Shown piece after piece: positions 51,625-60,327 of a stretch of DNA of 64,000 bases (the first letter of the stretch is position 1; each line of letters begins with the position of its first letter). The stretch spans positions 1 to 64,000 of the forward strand of contig CAKOLI010000001.1 of NCBI GenBank assembly GCA_934096265.1, in the 5' to 3' direction. Below the pieces are notes generated by a model. It worked only from the letters and a program-made list of their open reading frames with translations. It was not told the DNA's origin and did not search any database. Source of the stretch: an uncultured Bacilli bacterium (GTDB lineage: Bacteria > Bacillota_I > Bacilli_A > RF39 > UBA660). A program made the position numbers and the translations under genes.

Positions 51625-54600
51625 ATGGATAACAAATTAACTAAACTATTAAAAGAAATAAAATTAGATGAAGAATATTTAAAATACTTTGAAAACGCTC
51701 AAATCAAAAGAGTAGAAGTATATGATAACAACAAACTATGGCTATTTGTAATTGAAACTGAAAATAACATAAATGTTGCTACCTATAACGACTTATACAC
51801 AAAATTAAAAAACCACTTTCATAAAATAACCACCATAGATTTAATAATAACTCCAAGAAATATAGATGCATCACTATTAGAAGAACATTACAATGACATT
51901 ATTGTATCATATTGCATTAAAAATAAATCACTATGTAGCTTAAACGATAAAAAAATACATATTCAAAATGATAACTTACAAATATCTGCCTACAACAAAA
52001 TAGAATATGCAAATATAAAAAAAATATCTAACGATTTAAAACATGACCTACGAAGAAGAGGCTACAATATTAATGACATTAATATAAATATAGAAGATGA
52101 TAAAGAACTAAACAGTCTTATTGAAAAAGAAAAAAATATAACTACTGTAGCAAACATTTCAAATACGTATACTCCACCAAAACAAGCTACTAAAGATGAA
52201 GAAAAACCTAAATATAGGCCTAAAAAAGATAACACCATTACTAAAATAGATGATATCTTATATGAAGTAGACAATCTTACTATAGAAGGAATGATATTTG
52301 GCATAGATTTATTCGAAGCCAAAAGTGGATACAAAATATTTACTCTTAAAGTAACAGATTTTGAAAACAGTATCTATGTAAAACTATTCACTAAAGATGA
52401 TGAAGAATGTAGCAAAATTAAAGATTACTTAAAGGAAAAATCATGGTATCATTTCTATGGCAAAGTAAATATGGACAAATACGCTAATGAATTAACATTT
52501 GTAACTAGATACAAAGATATAGAAAAAATAGATTCTCCTATTAATGAAGAAATAAAAGACGAAGAAGAAATTAAAAGAGTAGAACTACATGCTCATACCA
52601 TGATGAGCCAAATGGATGGTATAACAGGCATAGACTTAGGAAAACACACCTGTGAATTAGTATCTAAATGTATTAAAATGGGTTACAGAGGAGTAGCTAT
52701 AACAGACCACAATGGTTGCCAAGCTTTCCCTATAGCATATGGAATAATTAATGACTACAACAAAAAACAAGAAGATATAACTAAACACTTTAAAGGCTTA
52801 TATGGTACTGAACTCACTCTAGTAGATGATACTGTAGATATAGTTATAAGACCAACCAACCAATCCTTAGAAAACACAACATATGTAGTATTTGATACAG
52901 AAACAACAGGCTTTAACGCAGGTGGCAAGGATGTAATGATAGAAATCGGAGCAGTCAAAATATTAAACGGAGAAATATGCGACCGATTTGACGAATTAAT
53001 TGACCCTAAGATGCCTCTTCCTAGCAAAATTACAGAACTAACATGTATTACTGATGAAATGCTAAAAGGAAAAGATGATGAAGAGACCGTAACTAAAAGA
53101 TTTCTTGAATGGGTAGGAGACCTTCCTATGGTAGCTCACAATGCCAAGTTTGATATTTCATTCATAGAAATGGCCATGAAAAAATATAATCTAGGTAAGT
53201 TTAAAAACACCGTAATAGATACACTAGAACTATCAAGAGCTCTTGACCAAGGCTATTCAAGACATAGTCTTTCTGCCCTAGTAAAAAGATATAACGTCTA
53301 CTTTGACGAAGATGCTCATCACCGTGCTGACTATGATGCTGAAGGAACTGCTAAAGTATTTCATAAAATGCTATCAAAATTAATAACCCAAAACTATAAC
53401 ACCATCGCAGACTTAGAAAAACTAGTATCCAAAGACGAAATACACAAATTTGGACGCACATATCACTTTAACGCCATAGCCAAAAACAAACAAGGATTAA
53501 AAAATCTATTTAAAATAATCTCCCTTGCTAACACAGTATATCTATATAAGACACCAAGAATATTAAGAAGCAAACTAAACGAACTAAGAGAAGGACTATT
53601 AATTGGTAGTGGTTGCTATGAAAGTGAAGTATTTATTGAAGCAAGAAGTAAAGAAAAAGAAGAACTAACGAATATCATTAACTTTTATGATTATGTAGAA
53701 GTACAACCACCAGAAGTATATGACCACCTAATCCAAACATCAGATTTCTCAAATAACGAAGAATTAAAAAATCATATAAAAAAAATAATCAACGCCACAA
53801 AAGAATCTGGGAAGCTAATAGTGGCAACAGGAGATGTACATCATTTTAGAAAAGAAGACAAAATATATAGAGAAATAATTATTAACCAAAAAATACCAGG
53901 AGGAGGAAGACATCCTCTTAACAAAAGCAATATCAAAAATATACCATCACAACATTTCCGTACCACAAAAGAAATGTTAGAAAACTTCTCCTTCTTAGAC
54001 AAAGAACTAGCCTATGAAATAGTAGTTACTAATACCAACAAAGTATTAGATATGGTAGATGAAATAGAAGTAATAATTGATACAGGAGGAATACCTTTCT
54101 CTCCACGTGTTAAAAGTGACGATGGAAAAAGCTATCTTGATTGCCCAAGAGTAGTAACAGACTTAGTATATGATAAAGCAAAATCATGGTATGGAGATAA
54201 TTTACCATATAACATAGAAGAAAGAATTGCTAAAGAATTATATGGTGACATAGTATATAAATGCTATGAAGAAATGTTTAAAAAAGAAAATTTATCACCT
54301 GAAGAATTATCTAATAAAATATTTACAAATATCCATAAAACCATTATAGAAGGATTTCCTTCTGTTAAAAAACTAATATCTGACTATATAAAAGACAACT
54401 GGAACCAAGAAGAAGATGGCCCTATAGATGAAACAAAAATAGAAAATAAAGTAAAAAAGAATTTAGGAGGCATCATTGGAGGAGGTTTTGACCCCATTTA
54501 TTTGATAGCCCAAAGACTAGTTAAACACTCAAATGATGAAGGCTATCTAGTAGGTTCCCGTGGTAGTGTAGGTTCCTCTTTCGTAGCAACCCTTATGGGT

Positions 54601-56256
54601 ATTACCGAAGTAAATCCACTACCAGCACATTATCGTTGTCTAAATTGCAAACATAGCATATTTAAAGATGAAAAAAATACAGACCTAGGTGCAACTTACT
54701 CCAGTGGTTTTGATTTACCGGATAAAAATTGCCCTATATGTGGAAGCCCAATGTACAAAGATGGACAAGATATGCCATTCGCAACATTCTTAGGTTTTAA
54801 CGCCGATAAAGTACCAGATATAGACCTAAATTTCTCAGATTTAAACCAAGCTTCTGCTCATGAATATACCAAAGTATTATTTGGAGTAGACAATGTATAT
54901 AGAGCAGGAACTATTGGTACAGTTGCTGATAAGACCGCTTTCGGTTTTGTACGTGGATATTTTGAAGATAGGGGCATTACTAACAAAAGAATGTGTGAAA
55001 TAGAACGCTTAGCAATGGGATGCACCGGTGTCAAAAGAACTACTGGACAACATCCAGGTGGAATAGTCGTTGTCCCTGATTACATGGAAGTATCAGATTT
55101 CACTCCATATCAATTCCCAGCAGAAGACCCAACAAGCCCTTGGAGAACAACCCATTTTGATTACCATGCCATAGACCAAGATTTATTAAAATTAGATATA
55201 TTAGGCCATTCTGACCCAACACAACTTAGAATGATACAAGACTTAACCAAAACAGATATCCAAAAAGTACCTCTTGATGACAAAGCAACAATGAGCATAT
55301 TTACATCAACTAAAGCTCTAGGAGTAACTGAAGAACAAATCCTTTGCAAAACAGGTACTCTAGGTATTCCAGAGTTTGGTACCCCATTTACTATAGGCAT
55401 GGTAGAAGAAACAAAACCAAAAACCTTTGCCGAATTAATCAAAATATCAGGACTATCTCATGGTACTGACGTATGGCTAGGTAATGCCAGAGATTTAATT
55501 ATCAATAACGTAGTACCATTCAAAGAAGTAATAGGATGTCGTGATGATATCATGGTATACTTAATGTATCATGGTGTAGAGCCAATAAAAGCATTCAAAA
55601 TAATGGAATTTGTAAGAAAAGGCAAAGCCTCAAAAGATAAAGAAACATGGGAAAAACATAGACAAACCATGGTCCAAGCGGGCATAGAACCTTGGTTCAT
55701 AGATAGTTGTGCTAAAATTAAATATATGTTCCCTAAAGCCCATGCTGCAGCCTACGTAATAAGTGCCTTTCGTATAGCATGGTACAAAGTACATATGCCT
55801 GCATACTACTACGCATCTTGGTTTACCACCAAAGCAACTGACTTCGATATTGAATCAATGATTAAAGGCTATGATAAAATAAAAGAAGCTATGATAGCAA
55901 TAGAAAATAAAGGCTATGATGCCACTAATAAAGAAAACGGTATCTTAGAATCCTTAAAACTAGCCCTAGAAATGACCGCAAGAGGAATTAAAGTAGCTAA
56001 ATTTGATTTATATAAAAGTAAAGGATTACTATTTGATGTAGAAGATGATAACACTATAATCCCTCCATTTAGAACAATAGATGGCCTAGGGGATGTAGTA
56101 GCTAAAAATATAGAAAGAGAAGCCAAAATAGCTAAATTTGTAAGCATAGAAGACTTCCAAAACAGATGCAAAGTATCCCAAACACTAATAGATAAGATGC
56201 GCACTATGGGTATATTTGAAGGTATGCCTGAAACTAGCCAGTTATCTTTATTCTAA
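51625..56256 (+). CDS. polC: DNA polymerase III alpha subunit, Gram-positive type PolC
   Basis: PolC (1543 residues) is the main replicative polymerase with built-in proofreading. Domains in order: N-terminal region and OB fold (about 200-310), PHP start VELHAHTMMSQMDG (about 320), DEDD exonuclease FDTETTGF (about 422) through HHRADYDAE, PHP remainder, zinc motif CLNC..CPIC (about 1003-1040), polymerase palm with PDIDLNFSD and DQDLLKLDILGH, and a C-terminal QLSLF clamp-binding motif. It is about 100 residues longer than typical PolC. A charged helical stretch of about 70 residues sits between RIAKELYG and GGGFDPIYLIAQRLV (about 866-951). GTAGGTGATAAT supports ATG 51625 over one 18 bases upstream. 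Confidence 0.95.
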   Translation: MDNKLTKLLKEIKLDEEYLKYFENAQIKRVEVYDNNKLWLFVIETENNINVATYNDLYTKLKNHFHKITTIDLIITPRNIDASLLEEHYNDIIVSYCIKNKSLCSLNDKKIHIQNDNLQISAYNKIEYANIKKISNDLKHDLRRRGYNINDININIEDDKELNSLIEKEKNITTVANISNTYTPPKQATKDEEKPKYRPKKDNTITKIDDILYEVDNLTIEGMIFGIDLFEAKSGYKIFTLKVTDFENSIYVKLFTKDDEECSKIKDYLKEKSWYHFYGKVNMDKYANELTFVTRYKDIEKIDSPINEEIKDEEEIKRVELHAHTMMSQMDGITGIDLGKHTCELVSKCIKMGYRGVAITDHNGCQAFPIAYGIINDYNKKQEDITKHFKGLYGTELTLVDDTVDIVIRPTNQSLENTTYVVFDTETTGFNAGGKDVMIEIGAVKILNGEICDRFDELIDPKMPLPSKITELTCITDEMLKGKDDEETVTKRFLEWVGDLPMVAHNAKFDISFIEMAMKKYNLGKFKNTVIDTLELSRALDQGYSRHSLSALVKRYNVYFDEDAHHRADYDAEGTAKVFHKMLSKLITQNYNTIADLEKLVSKDEIHKFGRTYHFNAIAKNKQGLKNLFKIISLANTVYLYKTPRILRSKLNELREGLLIGSGCYESEVFIEARSKEKEELTNIINFYDYVEVQPPEVYDHLIQTSDFSNNEELKNHIKKIINATKESGKLIVATGDVHHFRKEDKIYREIIINQKIPGGGRHPLNKSNIKNIPSQHFRTTKEMLENFSFLDKELAYEIVVTNTNKVLDMVDEIEVIIDTGGIPFSPRVKSDDGKSYLDCPRVVTDLVYDKAKSWYGDNLPYNIEERIAKELYGDIVYKCYEEMFKKENLSPEELSNKIFTNIHKTIIEGFPSVKKLISDYIKDNWNQEEDGPIDETKIENKVKKNLGGIIGGGFDPIYLIAQRLVKHSNDEGYLVGSRGSVGSSFVATLMGITEVNPLPAHYRCLNCKHSIFKDEKNTDLGATYSSGFDLPDKNCPICGSPMYKDGQDMPFATFLGFNADKVPDIDLNFSDLNQASAHEYTKVLFGVDNVYRAGTIGTVADKTAFGFVRGYFEDRGITNKRMCEIERLAMGCTGVKRTTGQHPGGIVVVPDYMEVSDFTPYQFPAEDPTSPWRTTHFDYHAIDQDLLKLDILGHSDPTQLRMIQDLTKTDIQKVPLDDKATMSIFTSTKALGVTEEQILCKTGTLGIPEFGTPFTIGMVEETKPKTFAELIKISGLSHGTDVWLGNARDLIINNVVPFKEVIGCRDDIMVYLMYHGVEPIKAFKIMEFVRKGKASKDKETWEKHRQTMVQAGIEPWFIDSCAKIKYMFPKAHAAAYVISAFRIAWYKVHMPAYYYASWFTTKATDFDIESMIKGYDKIKEAMIAIENKGYDATNKENGILESLKLALEMTARGIKVAKFDLYKSKGLLFDVEDDNTIIPPFRTIDGLGDVVAKNIEREAKIAKFVSIEDFQNRCKVSQTLIDKMRTMGIFEGMPETSQLSLF

Positions 56257-56605
56257 AATACACAAAAAAGTATTTACTAATAGTTAAATTTATGATGATA
56301 TTAATTCATGTGATAAGATAAAAAGTACCAAATAATTCTTGGATTGTTGAGTACCAAAAAATTCACAAATTTTTGATAAAAATTAATAAGATTTTAGGAG
56401 TTGATAGTAATGAGTAAAGTTAACCAAAACGGCCTTAAAACCCTTATTTTACTAAAAAAAATTACAAAGCCTTATAAATAAAAGGCTTAAGCCTCATTTT
56501 AACTATCAAAAAAATATATAAATCTATATTAGGAATATTGCATTTTTGTTATATTCTTTAATGTAGATTTTTTTATATTTATTAAAAGAAGGAGAGTATT
56601 ATAAT
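56257..56605. other. Intergenic region with a possible 23-codon peptide and a hairpin
   Basis: TAGGAGTTGATAGTA precedes an ATG at 56410 that opens 23 codons (MSKVNQNGLKTLILLKKITK..) ending at 56481. AAGCCTTATAAATAAAAGGCTT-like arms (AGCCTT at 56465-56470, AAGGCTT at 56481-56487) follow at the end of this frame. It may be a leader peptide, a remnant of a gene start, or chance. No other feature is evident in these 349 bases. Confidence 0.35.
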
Positions 56606-57650
56606 ATGGATAATAAAGACAATATAATACATAATTTTAGTCTAGTAACTACATCTAACATAGATGCAAATACTAAAATATCACTAGATATAATTAATCT
56701 ACCCAATGAATTAATAGAAAAGTCTTTTAGATATAGTTTATATAAAAAAATAACCTAATAAGTGAAGGTAGCTTCATGGGTACATTGATATTCAACCAAG
56801 ATAATTGTATAAGATTTTATACTAAAGGTGAAGCGAGTGATGAAGAAGCTAGTACTGCATGCACAGAATTTGGAAATAACATTACATCACTTGGCGGTAA
56901 TAGTGAAATGTTAAAAATGTTTTTAAATTTTAAAGAGATAAATGTACTAAATGAAAGTGAGAGTAGTACCTATCTAAATGGCTTAGGATATTCTACAGAA
57001 GACTCAACAACATTATACAACGGAAGGAAAGTAGAAAGCAAAACATAAATTTAGAAATGGCAATAAGTACTAGAATAATTCCATCTGATTATTTAGTAGA
57101 AAATAACATTATAAGTATGACACCTTCACCAATATTAGAAATAAGTAATAATATTACCCTAGCAAGTAATGAAAAAATAATAAGTAACACAATTAATAAT
57201 TACACATTATATATCTGGATAGATGGAGAACACTAGGATAATCCTCTTAGCATGGGAGGACAGTCATTTGGGTTCAAACTAAGATTTGATGCATCCCAAG
57301 AAGCATTTAACAAAAATACCTGCTATGTATTTAATGAAAGCACTGGAATGATAACTAATTACTTATGTTATGAGGGAAATAGCAAAGAAATGCCTACTAT
57401 AACAGATGTAGTAATACCTAGTGAAATTAATGGAGTACCAGTGACATCAATAGGTAGAAAAGATGGCTCATTAGCATATGATTATCAAGATAATAATATT
57501 AGATTAATAGATAATGCAAGTGATAAAAAATACGTAGGAAAAATGATTGGTAAGATAATCCTTAGAGGTGCTTTTGAAAATAAAGGATTAACCAGTGTAG
57601 TACTATCAGATACAATTACTGAAATAAAGGACAGTATACATAAATTATGA
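56606..57650 (+). pseudogene. Decayed BspA-type leucine-rich-repeat surface protein
   Basis: Joining three frames gives one protein. Frame one (56606-56758, good GGAGAG site) ends IEKSFRYSLYKK. A frameshift in the A-run leads to NNLISEGSFMGTLIFNQDN and on to 57048. The next frame carries NLEMAISTRIIPSDYL..LYIWIDGEH, a TAG at 57235-57237, then GGQSFGFKLRFDA. The last part has VVIPSEINGVPVTSIG and GLTSVVLSDTITEI, the LRR_5 (BspA-like) consensus. The gene is therefore broken by at least two frameshifts and one stop, and it is cut short after a single repeat by the neighbouring gene. Such proteins are adhesins or surface proteins in gut Firmicutes. Confidence 0.75.
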
Positions 57651-57652
57651 AT

Positions 57653-57685
57653 CTAAATAAAAAAACAACCCTACTTAATAATAGG
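57653..57685 (-). terminator. Terminator of tmcAL
   Basis: On the minus strand CCTAT (plus 57681-57685) pairs with GTAGG (plus 57670-57674) with one wobble, followed by a long T-tract. The stem is short and includes the stop codon. Confidence 0.5.
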
Positions 57686-58816
57686 CCTGTTTCTTACCTC
57701 ATCTTCCATAAACTTCTTCGCACTATCACTACAAAGCATAAGAGTATATATCATAGATACTCTTTTTTCTATATCAAAACATAAAGATTTATTAGTAATA
57801 TACTTAGAAGTAATAGGAATATCTACTTCTTTCTTAACCTTATTCAAATACTTTCTACCCACATCATTAAATCCTAGTACTCTAATATAATCTATACATA
57901 CTCTTCTAGCTTCTTCCTTAGTAAAATTACAAAGTATATGAGTAAACATCCTTCTAATCTTATTATACGTATACCTCTTAGACTTAACTTTAAGTATTAA
58001 ATATTCTATATCATTAACCTCATAAATATACTTAACAATCCTCTTTTCTATACCTTCATCTACAGTTTGAAACATATCTAATCTATCTATATTATTAATA
58101 ATTTGATATTTAAGTAAAGAAAAATATTTATCTATATCTATTTTTTCTAAATAATTATCTATTTTATAAGGTACATACCTATCTACATTATAATTATCAT
58201 TAATTAACCTCCTAATACTAGAAGCACTAATAATATCGTTATTAATATCACTACTATGATAATCACTAGTTCTCTTAATTGAAATAGGAGTAATATTATA
58301 CTTATTACTAATAATCTCTTTAATATATGATAAAGCAAGCAAATCATTAGGCTTATATATCTTTATACCTGTAATATCTTCTAAAGCTCTACTTAAAGAA
58401 GTAGGGTAGTTAAATCCTTTATCTAAATATTCTTTTACAATATCTTTATATTTTTCATTATTAATTTGTGTATTAGCTAAAGAATAAAGAATATCTATAT
58501 CATTACACTCACTACCAAATACTAAAGTATCTATCCCTACATAATTAAGTATCTTAAGTGCTCCACTTGCAAATACATCAGAAGCTTGTGATGCATAACA
58601 AAAAGGAAGCTCTAAAACTAAATCAGCCCCATAATCTAAAGCTATCTTAGTCTTATTCCATCTATTAATAATAGATACTTCTCCTCTTTGCATAAAAGAA
58701 GAAGACATCACTACTACGACAATACAATCATCATACATCCTTCTAATCTCATTAATTTGATATAAATGCCCCTTATGAAAAGGATTATACTCTGCGATTA
58801 CTCCAACTACATGCAT
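57671..58816 (-). CDS. tmcAL: tRNA(Met) cytidine acetate ligase (YlbM)
   Basis: TmcAL (381 residues) forms N4-acetylcytidine at the wobble position of elongator tRNA-Met using acetate and ATP. The nucleotidyl-transferase motif GVIAEYNPFHKGHLYQ (5-20) holds the HxGH signature. SSSFMQRGEVSI, ELPFCYASQASDVFA and ISASSIRRLI are family hallmarks. AGGTGTTAAAGTT on the minus strand precedes the ATG. The gene stands alone between a surface-protein remnant and the csbB operon. Confidence 0.9.
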   Translation of the reverse strand: MHVVGVIAEYNPFHKGHLYQINEIRRMYDDCIVVVVMSSSFMQRGEVSIINRWNKTKIALDYGADLVLELPFCYASQASDVFASGALKILNYVGIDTLVFGSECNDIDILYSLANTQINNEKYKDIVKEYLDKGFNYPTSLSRALEDITGIKIYKPNDLLALSYIKEIISNKYNITPISIKRTSDYHSSDINNDIISASSIRRLINDNYNVDRYVPYKIDNYLEKIDIDKYFSLLKYQIINNIDRLDMFQTVDEGIEKRIVKYIYEVNDIEYLILKVKSKRYTYNKIRRMFTHILCNFTKEEARRVCIDYIRVLGFNDVGRKYLNKVKKEVDIPITSKYITNKSLCFDIEKRVSMIYTLMLCSDSAKKFMEDEVRNRPIIK

Positions 58817-58908
58817 AACTTTAACACCTCACACCTCATATATTAACATAATTATAAGAAAAATACTATACATTAAAAGTAAATAATAACTCCATATATA
58901 CACAAAAC

Positions 58909-58936
58909 TTGACATATTTCGTTAATATGATATTAT
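58909..58936 (+). promoter_or_regulatory. Promoter of the csbB-gtcA-yfhO operon
   Basis: TTGACA (58909-58914), a 16-base spacer and TATTAT (58931-58936). Confidence 0.7.
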
Positions 58937-58971
58937 TATATTATAATTATTTAATGAAAAGAGGAGTTTTG

Positions 58972-59904
58972 ATGGAAAAAATTAGTGTTATAGTTCCATG
59001 TTATAACGAAGAAGAAAGTATTCCATTTTTTTATGAAGCAATAACAAAGGAATTCAAAGAAATAAAAACAGATTATGAACTTATTTTTGTAGACGATGGA
59101 AGTAAAGATAAAACATTAGAAATAATTAAATCCTATACTAAAGATAAAAAAGTAAAATATATAACATTTTCTAGGAACTTTGGTAAAGAATCTGCGATGT
59201 GGGCGGGCTTAAACCTAGCAACTGGAGATTATGTAACCATTATGGATAGTGATTTACAAGATCCACCTAGCTTACTTAAAGAGATGCTTTCTTTAATCAA
59301 AGAAGAAGGATATGATATTGTAGGAACAAGAAGAGTAACCAGAAAAGGTGAACCTCCTATTAGAAGCTTTTTTGCAAGGATGTTTTATAAAATAATAAAT
59401 AAAATGAGCAAAGTAGAAATGGTAGATGGAGCGAGAGACTTTCGACTAATGACAAGACAAGTAGTAAACAGCATCTTAGAACTAAAAGAATATAACCGTT
59501 ACTCTAAAGGTTTATTTAGCTTCGTTGGTTATAAAACTAAATGGCTAGAATACGAAAATATAGAAAGAGTAGCAGGAGAAACTAAATGGTCTTTCTGGAA
59601 ACTATTTATCTATGCCATAGAAGGTATCACAGCTTTTTCTACAGTACCATTAACTATATCCGCTATAATAGGTATAATTTTCTGCTTAATTGCCTTTGTT
59701 ATGATAATAGTAATAATAGTAAAAACTCTAACTATAGGAGACCCCACTACAGGTTGGCCCTCTTTAGCGTGCATTATCTTCTTTGTAAGTGGTATAACAC
59801 TATTATGTCTAGGAGTAATAGGCCAATATCTATCAAAAATGTATTTAGAAGTAAAAAATAGGCCAATATATATAATAAAAGAAACAAATATGGAGCAAAA
59901 ATGA
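58972..59904 (+). CDS. csbB: Undecaprenyl-phosphate glycosyltransferase (CsbB/GtrB-like, GT2)
   Basis: This 310-residue GT2 enzyme transfers a sugar to undecaprenyl phosphate on the inner face of the membrane. IVPCYNEEESIPFF, FVDDGSKDKT and DSDLQDPPSLLKEM are the nucleotide-sugar and metal motifs. WSFWKLFIYAIEG leads to two C-terminal membrane helices typical of GtrB/CsbB. ATG 58972 follows GAGGAG at the right distance; upstream in-frame codons overlap the promoter. Together with the two following genes it forms a three-component glycosylation system. The sugar (GlcNAc for CsbB in Bacillus) is not evident from sequence. Confidence 0.88.
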   Translation: MEKISVIVPCYNEEESIPFFYEAITKEFKEIKTDYELIFVDDGSKDKTLEIIKSYTKDKKVKYITFSRNFGKESAMWAGLNLATGDYVTIMDSDLQDPPSLLKEMLSLIKEEGYDIVGTRRVTRKGEPPIRSFFARMFYKIINKMSKVEMVDGARDFRLMTRQVVNSILELKEYNRYSKGLFSFVGYKTKWLEYENIERVAGETKWSFWKLFIYAIEGITAFSTVPLTISAIIGIIFCLIAFVMIIVIIVKTLTIGDPTTGWPSLACIIFFVSGITLLCLGVIGQYLSKMYLEVKNRPIYIIKETNMEQK

Positions 59905-60320
59905 AAAAATTAAAAGAATTATTTAAAAAATATCAAGAAATTATTAATTACTTAGTAATAGGAGTATTAACAACTATAGTATCTCTATTAACATATTATC
60001 TCTTAGTATATACCATCCTAGACCCAAATAAAGCTTTAGAACTACAATGTGCTAACATTATATCATGGATACTATCAGTAACATTTGCCTATTTTACAAA
60101 TAGAATATACGTATTTAAAACAAATAATAAAATATCCCTAAAAGAAGCTATCAGCTTCTACTTATCAAGAGTAACTACATTACTACTTGATATGGGATTA
60201 ATGTATATCTTTGTAAGCATGTTAAAATATAATGACAAACTAATTAAATTAGTAGTACAATTTATAGTAATAATACTAAACTATATACTAAGTAAATTTA
60301 TAGTATTTAAAGAACAGTAG
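59901..60320 (+). CDS. gtcA: GtrA/GtcA-family flippase
   Basis: This 139-residue protein has four membrane helices and the GtrA pattern INYLVIGVLTTIVSLLTYYLL, WILSVTFAYFTNRIYVFK and NYILSKFIVFKE (in parts). It is expected to flip the lipid-linked sugar made by CsbB across the membrane. It overlaps csbB by four bases (ATGA), so translation is coupled. Confidence 0.88.
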   Translation: MKKLKELFKKYQEIINYLVIGVLTTIVSLLTYYLLVYTILDPNKALELQCANIISWILSVTFAYFTNRIYVFKTNNKISLKEAISFYLSRVTTLLLDMGLMYIFVSMLKYNDKLIKLVVQFIVIILNYILSKFIVFKEQ

Positions 60321-60327
60321 GGAGAAT

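Noticed and set aside
56257..56300. Terminator after polC
   Set aside because: AAATAC..GTATTT arms exist but no T-tract follows, so I do not call it.
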